14,155 nucleotides of DNA from Flavobacteriales bacterium UBA5933 (GTDB taxonomy: Bacteria > Bacteroidota > Bacteroidia > Flavobacteriales > Weeksellaceae). The notes beneath the pieces are model-generated. The model had not been told where the DNA came from. It searched no databases and saw only the letters and a program-made list of their open reading frames with translations. Below, piece after piece: positions 7,282-14,078 of this stretch. A program made the translations under genes and the position numbers. Position 1 is the stretch's first letter, and every line of letters starts with the position of its first letter. Location: NCBI GenBank assembly GCA_002430925.1, contig DJDD01000024.1, forward strand, positions 1-14,155, read 5' to 3'.

Positions 7282-7854
7282 ATGGAAAATATAAATAAAT
7301 TATTTATAAAAAATATGGTTTGCTACCGATGCAAAATAGTTGTTGGTCGTATTATGAAAATGAATAATATTGAAACAAATCATATAGAGCTTGGTGAAGT
7401 TGAACTTACAAATCCAATTGATGAAGAACAATTGAATTTGATAAAAAATGAACTGGAAGAAGTTGGTTTTGAACTGATAGACAATAAAAGAAGTAAATTA
7501 ATAGAACATGTTAAGACATTGATTATACAATTGGTTCATCAAGAAAATGGTGAATTAAAAGTAAATTTGTCTGACTATTTGAGTGAAAAAACGAATTTGG
7601 ATTATAAATATATTTCGAACTTATTTTCTGAAATGGAAGGACAAACGATTGAGAAATATTTTATACATCAGAAAATAGAAAAAGTAAAGGAATTGATGGT
7701 TTATGATGAACTGTCATTGAGTGAAATTGCTTTTCAGTTGAATTATTCTAGTGTTGCTCATCTTAGTGCTCAGTTCAAAAAAATAACTGGTTTAACACCA
7801 TCAGTATTCAAACAATTAAATAAACATAATAGAAAATCTATTGATAAAATATAA
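7282..7854 (+). CDS. AraC-family regulator with N-terminal MxCxxC heavy-metal-associated domain (likely copper sensor)
   Basis: This 190-residue protein has two parts. Residues of about 5-68 have the size and pattern of a heavy-metal-associated (HMA, ferredoxin-like) domain, with the metal motif M12-V-C14-Y-R-C17 in the MxCxxC form used for Cu(I)/Ag(I), and the terminal EEVGFEL segment typical of HMA repeats. Residues of about 90-180 are an AraC-type DNA-binding domain with two helix-turn-helix units; the second (SLSEIAFQLNYSSVAHLSAQFKKITG, then LTPSVFKQL) is clear, given here in two parts. The inferred role is metal-dependent control of the two downstream genes. The stop codon lies 6 bases before the next start, so the three genes form one operon and the regulator is probably autoregulated. 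The exact metal is an inference from motif and context. Confidence 0.85.
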   Translation: MENINKLFIKNMVCYRCKIVVGRIMKMNNIETNHIELGEVELTNPIDEEQLNLIKNELEEVGFELIDNKRSKLIEHVKTLIIQLVHQENGELKVNLSDYLSEKTNLDYKYISNLFSEMEGQTIEKYFIHQKIEKVKELMVYDELSLSEIAFQLNYSSVAHLSAQFKKITGLTPSVFKQLNKHNRKSIDKI

Positions 7855-7860
7855 TATGTC

Positions 7861-8691
7861 ATGAAAAAATATAGCTTATTACTTTGTACAAATCTTTTTG
7901 TATTTGGACTGAATGCACAAATAAAAAATCAGGAAACAAAAACTTTTCATATAAAGGGAGATTGCACTCTTGCAAAAAATAGGATTGAAAAAGCTGGAAA
8001 TCAAAAAAAGATTGCTGTTGTAGATTATGATACAGAAAGTCATGTTGCTACAATTTCTTACAACAAAGAGAAAACCTCAGCAAGTGAAGTACTGAAAAAA
8101 GTTGCTTTTGCTGGTTTTGATAATGATGAATATATGGCTCCTGATGAAGCTTATGCAAACTTACCAAAAGATTGCCAATACAAGAGAGATAAAGAAATGC
8201 CTACAATGAATGATACAACAATGAATCATGAAACTATGGCAACAACAGAAGCTGACCAAAAACAAAATGAATTAAGCCCTGTTTTTGATGCTTATTTTAA
8301 TTTGAAAAATGCCTTTATCTCTGGAAATTCTGCCAAAGTTACTAGTCAAATTACCGCTTTCCAAAAAAATGTATCGGCTGTTGATATGGGAAAAATAGAG
8401 CATCAGGCACATATGGTTTGGATGGATATTTTAGGTTCTATTGAATCGACTTCTAAAAAAATAGCACAAGAAAAAGATATTGATAAACAACGTAAATTAT
8501 TTGCTTCTTTATCTGACTCTATGTACAAATTGGCAAAAGTTTCTAAACTAAGTTATGTTGTTTATTACCAACATTGTCCTATGTTTAATGGTGGTGCAAA
8601 TTGGTTGAGCAAAGATGATGCAATTAAAAATCCTTTTTATGGAAACCAAATGTTAACGTGTGGAAGTACAGTAGAAAAAATAAAAAACTAA
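7861..8691 (+). CDS. Periplasmic HMA-like / DUF3347 protein, probable copper-binding chaperone
   Basis: Residues 1-20 are a Sec signal peptide ending in NAQ, so the 276-residue product is periplasmic. Residues of about 25-95 form an HMA-like domain (TFHIKGDCTLAKNRIEKAG, then VVDYD, VATISYN and a GFDNDEY end). Its metal motif keeps the first Cys (C35), but the position of the second holds Ala (A38). A Met/His linker follows at about 113-126. Residues of about 138-272 match DUF3347, the domain often found at the end of CusB-like efflux adaptors, with candidate ligands H238, C239 and M241 in QHCPM and M264 and C267 in MLTCGS. Its place between a metal sensor and a multicopper oxidase suggests copper binding or delivery in the periplasm. 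The stop lies 6 bases before the oxidase start. Confidence 0.82.
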   Translation: MKKYSLLLCTNLFVFGLNAQIKNQETKTFHIKGDCTLAKNRIEKAGNQKKIAVVDYDTESHVATISYNKEKTSASEVLKKVAFAGFDNDEYMAPDEAYANLPKDCQYKRDKEMPTMNDTTMNHETMATTEADQKQNELSPVFDAYFNLKNAFISGNSAKVTSQITAFQKNVSAVDMGKIEHQAHMVWMDILGSIESTSKKIAQEKDIDKQRKLFASLSDSMYKLAKVSKLSYVVYYQHCPMFNGGANWLSKDDAIKNPFYGNQMLTCGSTVEKIKN

Positions 8692-8697
8692 GAATAC

Positions 8698-10944
8698 ATG
8701 AAAAATATATACAAAATATTCGGATTTATTTATCTTATCCTTTTATCAATGCATGTAAATGCACAAAAAAAAGTCGAATATGATTTGTATGTTCGTGATA
8801 CGATTGTAAACTATTCAGGGAAACCAAAGAAAGCAATTGCTGTAAATGGTCAAATTCCGATGCCAACATTAGAGTTTACAGAAGGAGATACTGCTGTAAT
8901 TCGCGTACATAACGAATTAAAAAAAGAATCTACTTCTCTGCATTGGCATGGGATATGGTTACCAAACAAAGAAGATGGTGTTCCTTGGTTAACACAAATG
9001 CCAATAGAAGTTGGCGAAACCTATACGTATACGTTCCCTATTATACAAAACGGAACACATTGGTACCATAGTCATTCTGGTTACCAAGAGCAAGTTGGTA
9101 TGTATGGTTCTCTTATCTTGAAGAAAAGAAAAGACGACCCTACTTTCAGAAAAGGAATTGATGATTTACCCGAAGTTCCTGTGATTCTATCTGACTGGAC
9201 TGACCTTAATCCACAGAATGTACAACGTATGCTACAGAATGCGAACGATTGGTTTGCAATAAAAAAAGGTTCTACACAAAGTTATGCTGAAGCAATAAGA
9301 GAAGGTCATTTTAAAACTAAAATCGTTAACGAATGGAAACGTATGTTAGCAATGGATGTGAGTGATGTTTATTATGAAAAATTTGCTATCAACGGACATA
9401 ATGAAAGTCAATTAAAACAATTTAAAGCTGGAGATAAAGTTCGTTTGAGAATTTCTAACGGTTCTAACTCAACTTACTTTTGGTTACGTTATGGTGGAGG
9501 AAAAATGACTGTTGTTGCAAATGACGGACAAGACGTAGAACCAGTTGAAGTGGATCGATTAATTATTGGTGTTTCTGAAACTTATGATGTTATTGTTACT
9601 GTTCCTGAAGGTGGTTTGTCTTATGAATTACAAGCAACATCGGAAGATAGGATAGCATCTACTTCATTATTCATTGGAGAAGGTAAAAAACAATTGCTTG
9701 AACCACTTGGAAGATTAAAATATTTCGAGGGAATGAAGATGATGAATGATATGATGAAGATGAATGGTTCTATGAACGACATGGGCATGAAAATGAGCTT
9801 ACAGCAAATGGATATGAACAGAGTAATGTATCCTGAAATTACTGGTGAAGCAAAAAAGAAATCCAAAAAATCTTCAACTAAAATGAAGGATATGAAGGGA
9901 ATGAATGATTCAGATGAAAATACTGAATTGCCTAATATCACGACATTAAACTACGGAATGCTTCGTGCTCCACATAACACAGAATTACCAAAAAATGCAC
10001 CTGTAAAAGAATTGCGTTTCGAGTTAACTGGTAACATGAATCGTTATGTTTGGAGTATGAACAATAAAGTTTTATCTGAAGCAGATAAAATTCCTGTAAA
10101 AAAAGGAGAAATTCTTCGCATTACATTGTACAACAATTCCATGATGCGTCATCCTATGCATTTACATGGTTTTGATTTCCGAGTTCTTAATAAAAATGGA
10201 GAATATTCTCCATTAAAAAATGTATTGGATATTATGCCAATGGAAACTGATGTTATCGAATTTCAAGCAAATACAGAAGGTGACTGGTTTTTTCATTGTC
10301 ATATTTTATACCATATGATGGCAGGAATGAATCGTGTTTTTGAAGTTGGTGATTACAAGAATCCTTATTTACACCATAAAGAACATGCATATAAAATGCT
10401 GCAAATGGACAGTAATATGAAACATCTTTTTGCTCAAAATGATTTTGCTTCAAATGGTTTAGATGGACAAATTATGGTACAAAATGCACGTTGGGTTCTT
10501 TCTTCTGAATGGAATATTGGATATAAACCTCAAGATGGAATTGAAGTTGAAACTCATTTAGGTCGTTTTATAGATCAAAACCAATGGTTTCAAGTTTTCG
10601 TTGGATTTGATTTGAATAAGTATAAATCATTAGAACACGCTAAAGAAAAAAATATATTTGGTCAAGATACAAATCGTAACAGAGGTTTATTCAGTGCTGG
10701 TTTTGTGTATAGATTACCGATGTTAGTCGATTTCCAAACAGAAATTTATCATAACGGAAAAGTTCGTTTACAAGTCGGTCGAGAAGATATTCCTATTTCA
10801 AAACGTATTCGTGCAGGTTTTATGTGGAATACGGATAAAGAATATATGGGGGAACTTAGCTACATTGTTAACAGAAACCTACAACTAAGAACACATTACG
10901 ATAGTGATATGAAATTTGGTATCGGATTAAATCTTGTTTACTAA
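8698..10944 (+). CDS. Multicopper oxidase (CopA/CueO-like) with C-terminal CopB-like extension
   Basis: The predicted role is oxidation of Cu(I) to Cu(II) outside the cytoplasm using O2. A Sec-type signal peptide (1-23) ends in NAQ; there is no twin-arginine motif, unlike the Tat-exported CopA and CueO of proteobacteria. Cupredoxin domains occupy about 25-550. All copper motifs are present: HWHG (H82, H84), HWYHSH (H121, H124, H126), HPMHLH (H485, H488, H490) and HCHILYHMMAGM (H533, C534, H535, H539, axial M544). A Met-rich segment at about 346-402 (MMNDMMKMNGSMNDMGM) resembles the Cu(I)-binding insert of CueO. The last 150 residues (about 597-748) are beta-rich, end in LNLVY like an outer-membrane barrel strand, and contain GIEVETHLG and RAGFMWNTD, resembling CopB. 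The family's usual oxidase ends near residue 555, so this is a fusion. It is the last gene of the copper operon. Confidence 0.92.
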   Translation: MKNIYKIFGFIYLILLSMHVNAQKKVEYDLYVRDTIVNYSGKPKKAIAVNGQIPMPTLEFTEGDTAVIRVHNELKKESTSLHWHGIWLPNKEDGVPWLTQMPIEVGETYTYTFPIIQNGTHWYHSHSGYQEQVGMYGSLILKKRKDDPTFRKGIDDLPEVPVILSDWTDLNPQNVQRMLQNANDWFAIKKGSTQSYAEAIREGHFKTKIVNEWKRMLAMDVSDVYYEKFAINGHNESQLKQFKAGDKVRLRISNGSNSTYFWLRYGGGKMTVVANDGQDVEPVEVDRLIIGVSETYDVIVTVPEGGLSYELQATSEDRIASTSLFIGEGKKQLLEPLGRLKYFEGMKMMNDMMKMNGSMNDMGMKMSLQQMDMNRVMYPEITGEAKKKSKKSSTKMKDMKGMNDSDENTELPNITTLNYGMLRAPHNTELPKNAPVKELRFELTGNMNRYVWSMNNKVLSEADKIPVKKGEILRITLYNNSMMRHPMHLHGFDFRVLNKNGEYSPLKNVLDIMPMETDVIEFQANTEGDWFFHCHILYHMMAGMNRVFEVGDYKNPYLHHKEHAYKMLQMDSNMKHLFAQNDFASNGLDGQIMVQNARWVLSSEWNIGYKPQDGIEVETHLGRFIDQNQWFQVFVGFDLNKYKSLEHAKEKNIFGQDTNRNRGLFSAGFVYRLPMLVDFQTEIYHNGKVRLQVGREDIPISKRIRAGFMWNTDKEYMGELSYIVNRNLQLRTHYDSDMKFGIGLNLVY

Positions 10945-10976
10945 ACAAATCATTTACTACAAGATAGCTTTTAAAA

Positions 10977-11042
10977 GTTTCGATCAAATAAATTGATAAA
11001 AAAAAACATGCAAATAAAACTATCAATTTATTTGGTCGGAAC
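10977..11042. repeat. 22-bp inverted repeat overlapping the aroB promoter
   Basis: Bases 10977-10998 pair with 11021-11042 over 22 positions. Two pairs are of the G-T type and the rest are Watson-Crick; the loop is 22 nt and A-rich. No T-tract follows on the plus strand, so it is not a standard terminator of the copper operon. The right arm contains the predicted -33 box of aroB (11031-11034). A 10-bp palindrome CTTTTAAAAG (10968-10977) abuts the left arm. It could be an operator, a transcript-end stabilising hairpin for the copper operon, or the remnant of a small mobile element. Confidence 0.75.
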
Positions 11043-11063
11043 CAAAAGGTCTACGTAGTTTTG
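11031..11063 (+). promoter_or_regulatory. Predicted aroB promoter
   Basis: TTTG (11031-11034) and TAGTTTTG (11056-11063) both match the Bacteroidota consensus TTTG / TAnnTTTG and are 21 bases apart. Transcription would start near 11070, leaving a leader of about 20 bases before the TTG start at 11090. It is the best promoter match in the window. Confidence 0.6.
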
Positions 11064-11089
11064 TAGTCATTTATAATTTTTTTGGAATT

Positions 11090-12145
11090 TTGAAATCAGC
11101 TCCGATCCATTTTGGTTCAATCGCTTATATTTTAGACGATTACCTTGCAAAGAATACTTTTTCATCTATCTTTTTCTTAGTAGATGAAAATACGCATGTA
11201 CATTGTTTACCTCTATTATTAGCCGATTTAGATAATCTTACGGCTTATGAGATATTAGAAATTGATTCTGGAGAAGAGAACAAAAACATAGAAACTGTCA
11301 ATAACCTTTGGTTAGCTTTAAGTGAACTAGATGCTGATCGTCATTCTTTGGTTATTAATGTTGGTGGAGGTGTTTTAACTGATATGGGAGGTTTTATGGC
11401 TTCTACATTCAAAAGAGGAATTAAATTTGTAAATATTCCAACAACATTATTATCTATGGTAGATGCTTCTGCTGGTGGTAAAAATGGAATTGATTTAGAA
11501 GGAATGAAAAACATGATTGGAACTTTCAATCAACCAGAAATGGTTTTAATCGATCCTAAATTTTTATTAACGCTAGATCAACGTCAAATAAAATCTGGAT
11601 TAGCAGAAATGCTAAAACATGGTTTAATCAAAAACAGAGATCATTGGGATAACTTAGTTCAATTACCAACACATGATCCTGAATCTTTAGCTCCTTTTAT
11701 CATGGATTCTATCCATATCAAAGAAAGTGTTGTTGATAGCGATCCTTATGAAAAAGGTGAAAGAAAAATATTAAATTTTGGTCATACAGTTGGTCATGCC
11801 ATAGAAAGTGAATCGCTAGAAACAGATTTCCCTTTGTTACATGGAGAAGCTATTGTTATTGGAATGATTATAGAATCATTTTTAAGTTATGAACAAGAGT
11901 TAATTTCTAAAGCTGATTTAGAAGAAATTTGCGAAAGTTTCTTATCTATTTATGTTTTAAACACAATTGATATGAAATTATTCCCTAGCCTAATGGCTTG
12001 GATGAAACACGACAAAAAAAACCAAAACAGTTCTATCAATTTTAGTTTAGTAAACAAAATTGGTCATTGTCGTTATGATATTATTTGTACAGAAGCAGAA
12101 ATAAAACAAGCTTTTGAAAAATACAATCAATGGATAAGCTTTTAA
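11090..12145 (+). CDS. aroB: 3-dehydroquinate synthase
   Basis: AroB converts DAHP to 3-dehydroquinate, the second step of the shikimate pathway, using NAD+ and a divalent metal. The 351-residue product has the usual length. Visible motifs are GGGVLTDMGG (92-101, NAD-binding), PTTLLSMVDASAGGKNGID (117-135, with D125 and K131), GLAEMLKHG (170-178, metal ligand E173), the FGHTVGHA segment (metal ligand in the H232-H236 region) and LHGEAI (H251). The start is TTG: no in-frame ATG exists upstream before the stop at 11015, and the first ATG in frame is at residue 99, inside the NAD motif. TTG 11090 places the N-terminus (MKSAPIHF) where AroB family members begin. It is a single-gene unit with its own promoter and a strong terminator. 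Confidence 0.96.
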   Translation: MKSAPIHFGSIAYILDDYLAKNTFSSIFFLVDENTHVHCLPLLLADLDNLTAYEILEIDSGEENKNIETVNNLWLALSELDADRHSLVINVGGGVLTDMGGFMASTFKRGIKFVNIPTTLLSMVDASAGGKNGIDLEGMKNMIGTFNQPEMVLIDPKFLLTLDQRQIKSGLAEMLKHGLIKNRDHWDNLVQLPTHDPESLAPFIMDSIHIKESVVDSDPYEKGERKILNFGHTVGHAIESESLETDFPLLHGEAIVIGMIIESFLSYEQELISKADLEEICESFLSIYVLNTIDMKLFPSLMAWMKHDKKNQNSSINFSLVNKIGHCRYDIICTEAEIKQAFEKYNQWISF

Positions 12146-12177
12146 TCCCCTATGGAGATTAAAAATATATAATTTAC

Positions 12178-12205
12178 AAAAAAGCTATTTTTATAGCTTT
12201 TTTTT
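12178..12205 (+). terminator. Rho-independent terminator after aroB
   Basis: AAAAAAGCTAT (12178-12188) pairs with ATAGCTTTTTT (12193-12203) around a TTTT loop and continues into a run of eight T (12198-12205). The A-run before the stem makes it potentially bidirectional. It lies 32 bases after the aroB stop and insulates the downstream pair of membrane genes. Confidence 0.88.
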
Positions 12206-12241
12206 GTTTTAATCTAATACATATTTTCAGTAAATTTAATT

Positions 12242-12628
12242 ATGAAAATTACTCGTCTAATCATTGTTCTTATTTTATTACTATTAATTTATAATGGTAC
12301 ATATAATTACAACTTAATGGTCAATGTAAGAACTACAGATCTTCCAATAAATCCATTACGCGAAATATTCTTTTACGTTTATTTCTTTTTAATATTTCTT
12401 AATCTAATTGAATTTATCCGTGGAAAGTTTAATTACGGTTCTCTTAAAAAGTTATTCTATTATACAGTTCTTGCAGGTTATTTATTCTGTATTTTCATGT
12501 TCAAATACAATGGGTATAATATACAAGGATTACCACTTCTAGGCTATTTTACATTAGTTGGGATTACCGCATTCATGATGAGTTTACTCTTTAAAAATAA
12601 ACCTGTTTACAGACGCAGAGAAAAATAA
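12242..12628 (+). CDS. Small integral membrane protein of unknown function
   Basis: I do not recognise this 128-residue protein. It has four likely membrane-spanning segments at about 4-19, 41-59, 72-88 and 98-117, with short polar loops and a basic C-terminus (KNKPVYRRREK) that suggests a cytoplasmic tail by the positive-inside rule. No cysteine pair, histidine cluster or catalytic motif is visible. It starts 36 bases after the aroB terminator and ends 9 bases before the MATE gene on the same strand, so the two are almost certainly co-transcribed. A weak promoter-like TTTG/TATTTTCA pair lies at 12203-12229. A functional link with the transporter is possible but unproven. Confidence 0.8.
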   Translation: MKITRLIIVLILLLLIYNGTYNYNLMVNVRTTDLPINPLREIFFYVYFFLIFLNLIEFIRGKFNYGSLKKLFYYTVLAGYLFCIFMFKYNGYNIQGLPLLGYFTLVGITAFMMSLLFKNKPVYRRREK

Positions 12629-12637
12629 AAATTCTCC

Positions 12638-13969
12638 ATGAATTCTATAAAAGATAGAATAACTTTTAAACAAATTAATCAATTAGCAATTCCAGCTATT
12701 TTTTCTGGAATTGCAGAATCCTTAATCACATTAACTGACATTGCAATGGTTGGTAATGTGAAAGAACATTCTGTAGAAGCATTAGCTGCTACAGGATTAG
12801 TTGGTTCGCTATTATCTGGTATTATTTGGATTGTTGCACAAACCAAAACCTCTATATCCTCTTTGGTTTCACAAAGTTTTGGTGCCAAAAAATTAGAAGA
12901 AGTAAAATATCTCGTTCCACAAGCACTGTATTTTAATATTTTTCTTAGTTTAGTAATCCTTATTCCAACCTATATTTTTGCCAATTATATGTTTGGATTG
13001 TATCACGCAAAAGGAATAGTTTTACAATATGCTGTAGATTATTATAGAATAAGAGCATTTGGCTTTCCTTTTACACTTATTTCTCTTACAATATTTGGTA
13101 CATTTCGTGGAATGCAAAATACAGTTTGGTCTATGAAATGTAGTTTAACTGCAGCATTCATTCATATCTTTTTAGACTATGTACTCATTTTCGGAATAGA
13201 AGGAATTATTCCAGCTTTTCATATCAAAGGGGCAGCCTATGCAAGTCTTATAGCACAGTTTATCATGGTTATTATGGCATTCTATTATTACTTTACAAAA
13301 ACTAGCTTTTCACTCAATCCTGGTTCACATATACATCCTTTTTTCAGAAAATATGTTTCTCTAAGTTTCAATTTTATTTTAAGAACAGCTTCTTTAAACG
13401 TAGCTTTCTTTATGGCAAATTCTTATGCAACAGACTATGGAAAAGATTATATCGCAGCACAAAGTATTTTAATGAACATTTGGCTTTTCTTCTCCTTTTT
13501 TATCGATGGTTATGCAGGTGCAGGAAATGCAATGGCAGGACGATTATTAGGCGAAAAAAATTATCCGAAACTTTGGGCGTTAAGCAAAGATATTTCAAAA
13601 TATTCTATTTTAGTTGCATGTGGACTTATCCTCATTTGTTTTATATTTTATGGAAAAATAGGTTCTATTTTCAACCAAGATAAAAACGTTTTACTCATTT
13701 TCAATTCAGTTTTTTGGCTGGTTTTACTCATGCAACCTATCAATACATTAGCGTATATTTTCGATGGATTTTTCAAAGGTATGGGCGATGCAAAACTTTT
13801 ACGCAATAACTTAATTGTAGCAACATTTTTTGGCTTCTTACCTACTCTATACCTAACCGATTTGTTTGGTTTTAAAATTTATGGAATATGGATTGCTTTT
13901 GGGGTTTGGATGTTTCTAAGAAGTTTTCCTTTAATCTACATTTTCAAAAAAAGAATAAATTATTTTTAA
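12638..13969 (+). CDS. MATE family multidrug/toxin efflux transporter (NorM/DinF-like)
   Basis: This is a predicted inner-membrane antiporter that expels cationic drugs or metabolites in exchange for Na+ or H+. The 443-residue protein has the family's usual size and about 12 membrane segments in two six-helix halves (about 12-220 and 235-440). Family features include the opening QLAIPAIFSGIAESLITLTD followed by IAMVG, the LVSQSFGAKKLEE loop, FRGMQNTVWSM after TM5, and in the second half YAGAGNAMAGRLLGEKN and FDGFFKGMGDAKLL, equivalents of the first-half segments. The start at ATG 12638 follows a 9-base gap after the small membrane protein. Substrate and coupling ion cannot be told from the sequence. 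Copy 3 of the structured repeat begins 9 bases after the stop. Confidence 0.95.
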   Translation: MNSIKDRITFKQINQLAIPAIFSGIAESLITLTDIAMVGNVKEHSVEALAATGLVGSLLSGIIWIVAQTKTSISSLVSQSFGAKKLEEVKYLVPQALYFNIFLSLVILIPTYIFANYMFGLYHAKGIVLQYAVDYYRIRAFGFPFTLISLTIFGTFRGMQNTVWSMKCSLTAAFIHIFLDYVLIFGIEGIIPAFHIKGAAYASLIAQFIMVIMAFYYYFTKTSFSLNPGSHIHPFFRKYVSLSFNFILRTASLNVAFFMANSYATDYGKDYIAAQSILMNIWLFFSFFIDGYAGAGNAMAGRLLGEKNYPKLWALSKDISKYSILVACGLILICFIFYGKIGSIFNQDKNVLLIFNSVFWLVLLMQPINTLAYIFDGFFKGMGDAKLLRNNLIVATFFGFLPTLYLTDLFGFKIYGIWIAFGVWMFLRSFPLIYIFKKRINYF

Positions 13970-13978
13970 ACTATTTTT

Positions 13979-14078
13979 GGGCGTTCGAGCGGGCTTTTCG
14001 TTACAATCTTTTACAAACAGACTTCTACTAAACTCAGCCTTCGGTTTGTAAAAGGATTTCCACTACAATCCCTAACGC
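13979..14078 (+). repeat. Structured dispersed repeat, copy 3 (plus orientation)
   Basis: The copy starts GGGCGTTC and ends CCTAACGC. The outer stem is GCGTT (13981-13985) with AACGC (14074-14078). Box A GGGCTTTTCGTTACAATC starts at 13991 and differs from copy 1 at one base. The central stem is a perfect 11 bp, CTTTTACAAAC (14008-14018) with GTTTGTAAAAG (14044-14054). Box B GGATTTCCACTACAATC at 14054-14070 is identical to copies 1 and 2. It begins 9 bases after the MATE stop codon, in the orientation of that gene. The last 77 bases of the window (14079-14155) are AT-rich with no feature that I can support. Confidence 0.88.

Noticed and set aside
7861..7887. Lipoprotein signal (LLLC, residues 6-9) in the DUF3347 protein
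   Set aside because: The Cys at residue 9 is too close to the N-terminus for a lipobox, and a normal signal peptidase I site (LNAQ) follows at about residue 20.
10977..11042. The long inverted repeat as a Rho-independent terminator of the copper operon
   Set aside because: No T-tract follows either arm in the plus direction; the sequence after the stem is CAAAAGG, so it is listed as an inverted repeat instead.
5364..14078. The structured repeats as integron attC sites
   Set aside because: They share the look of attC (conserved ends, variable hairpin, CTAACGC end), but the opposing core pair RYYYAAC/GTTRRRY is missing, the copies are not arrayed between cassettes, and they occur in both orientations kilobases apart.
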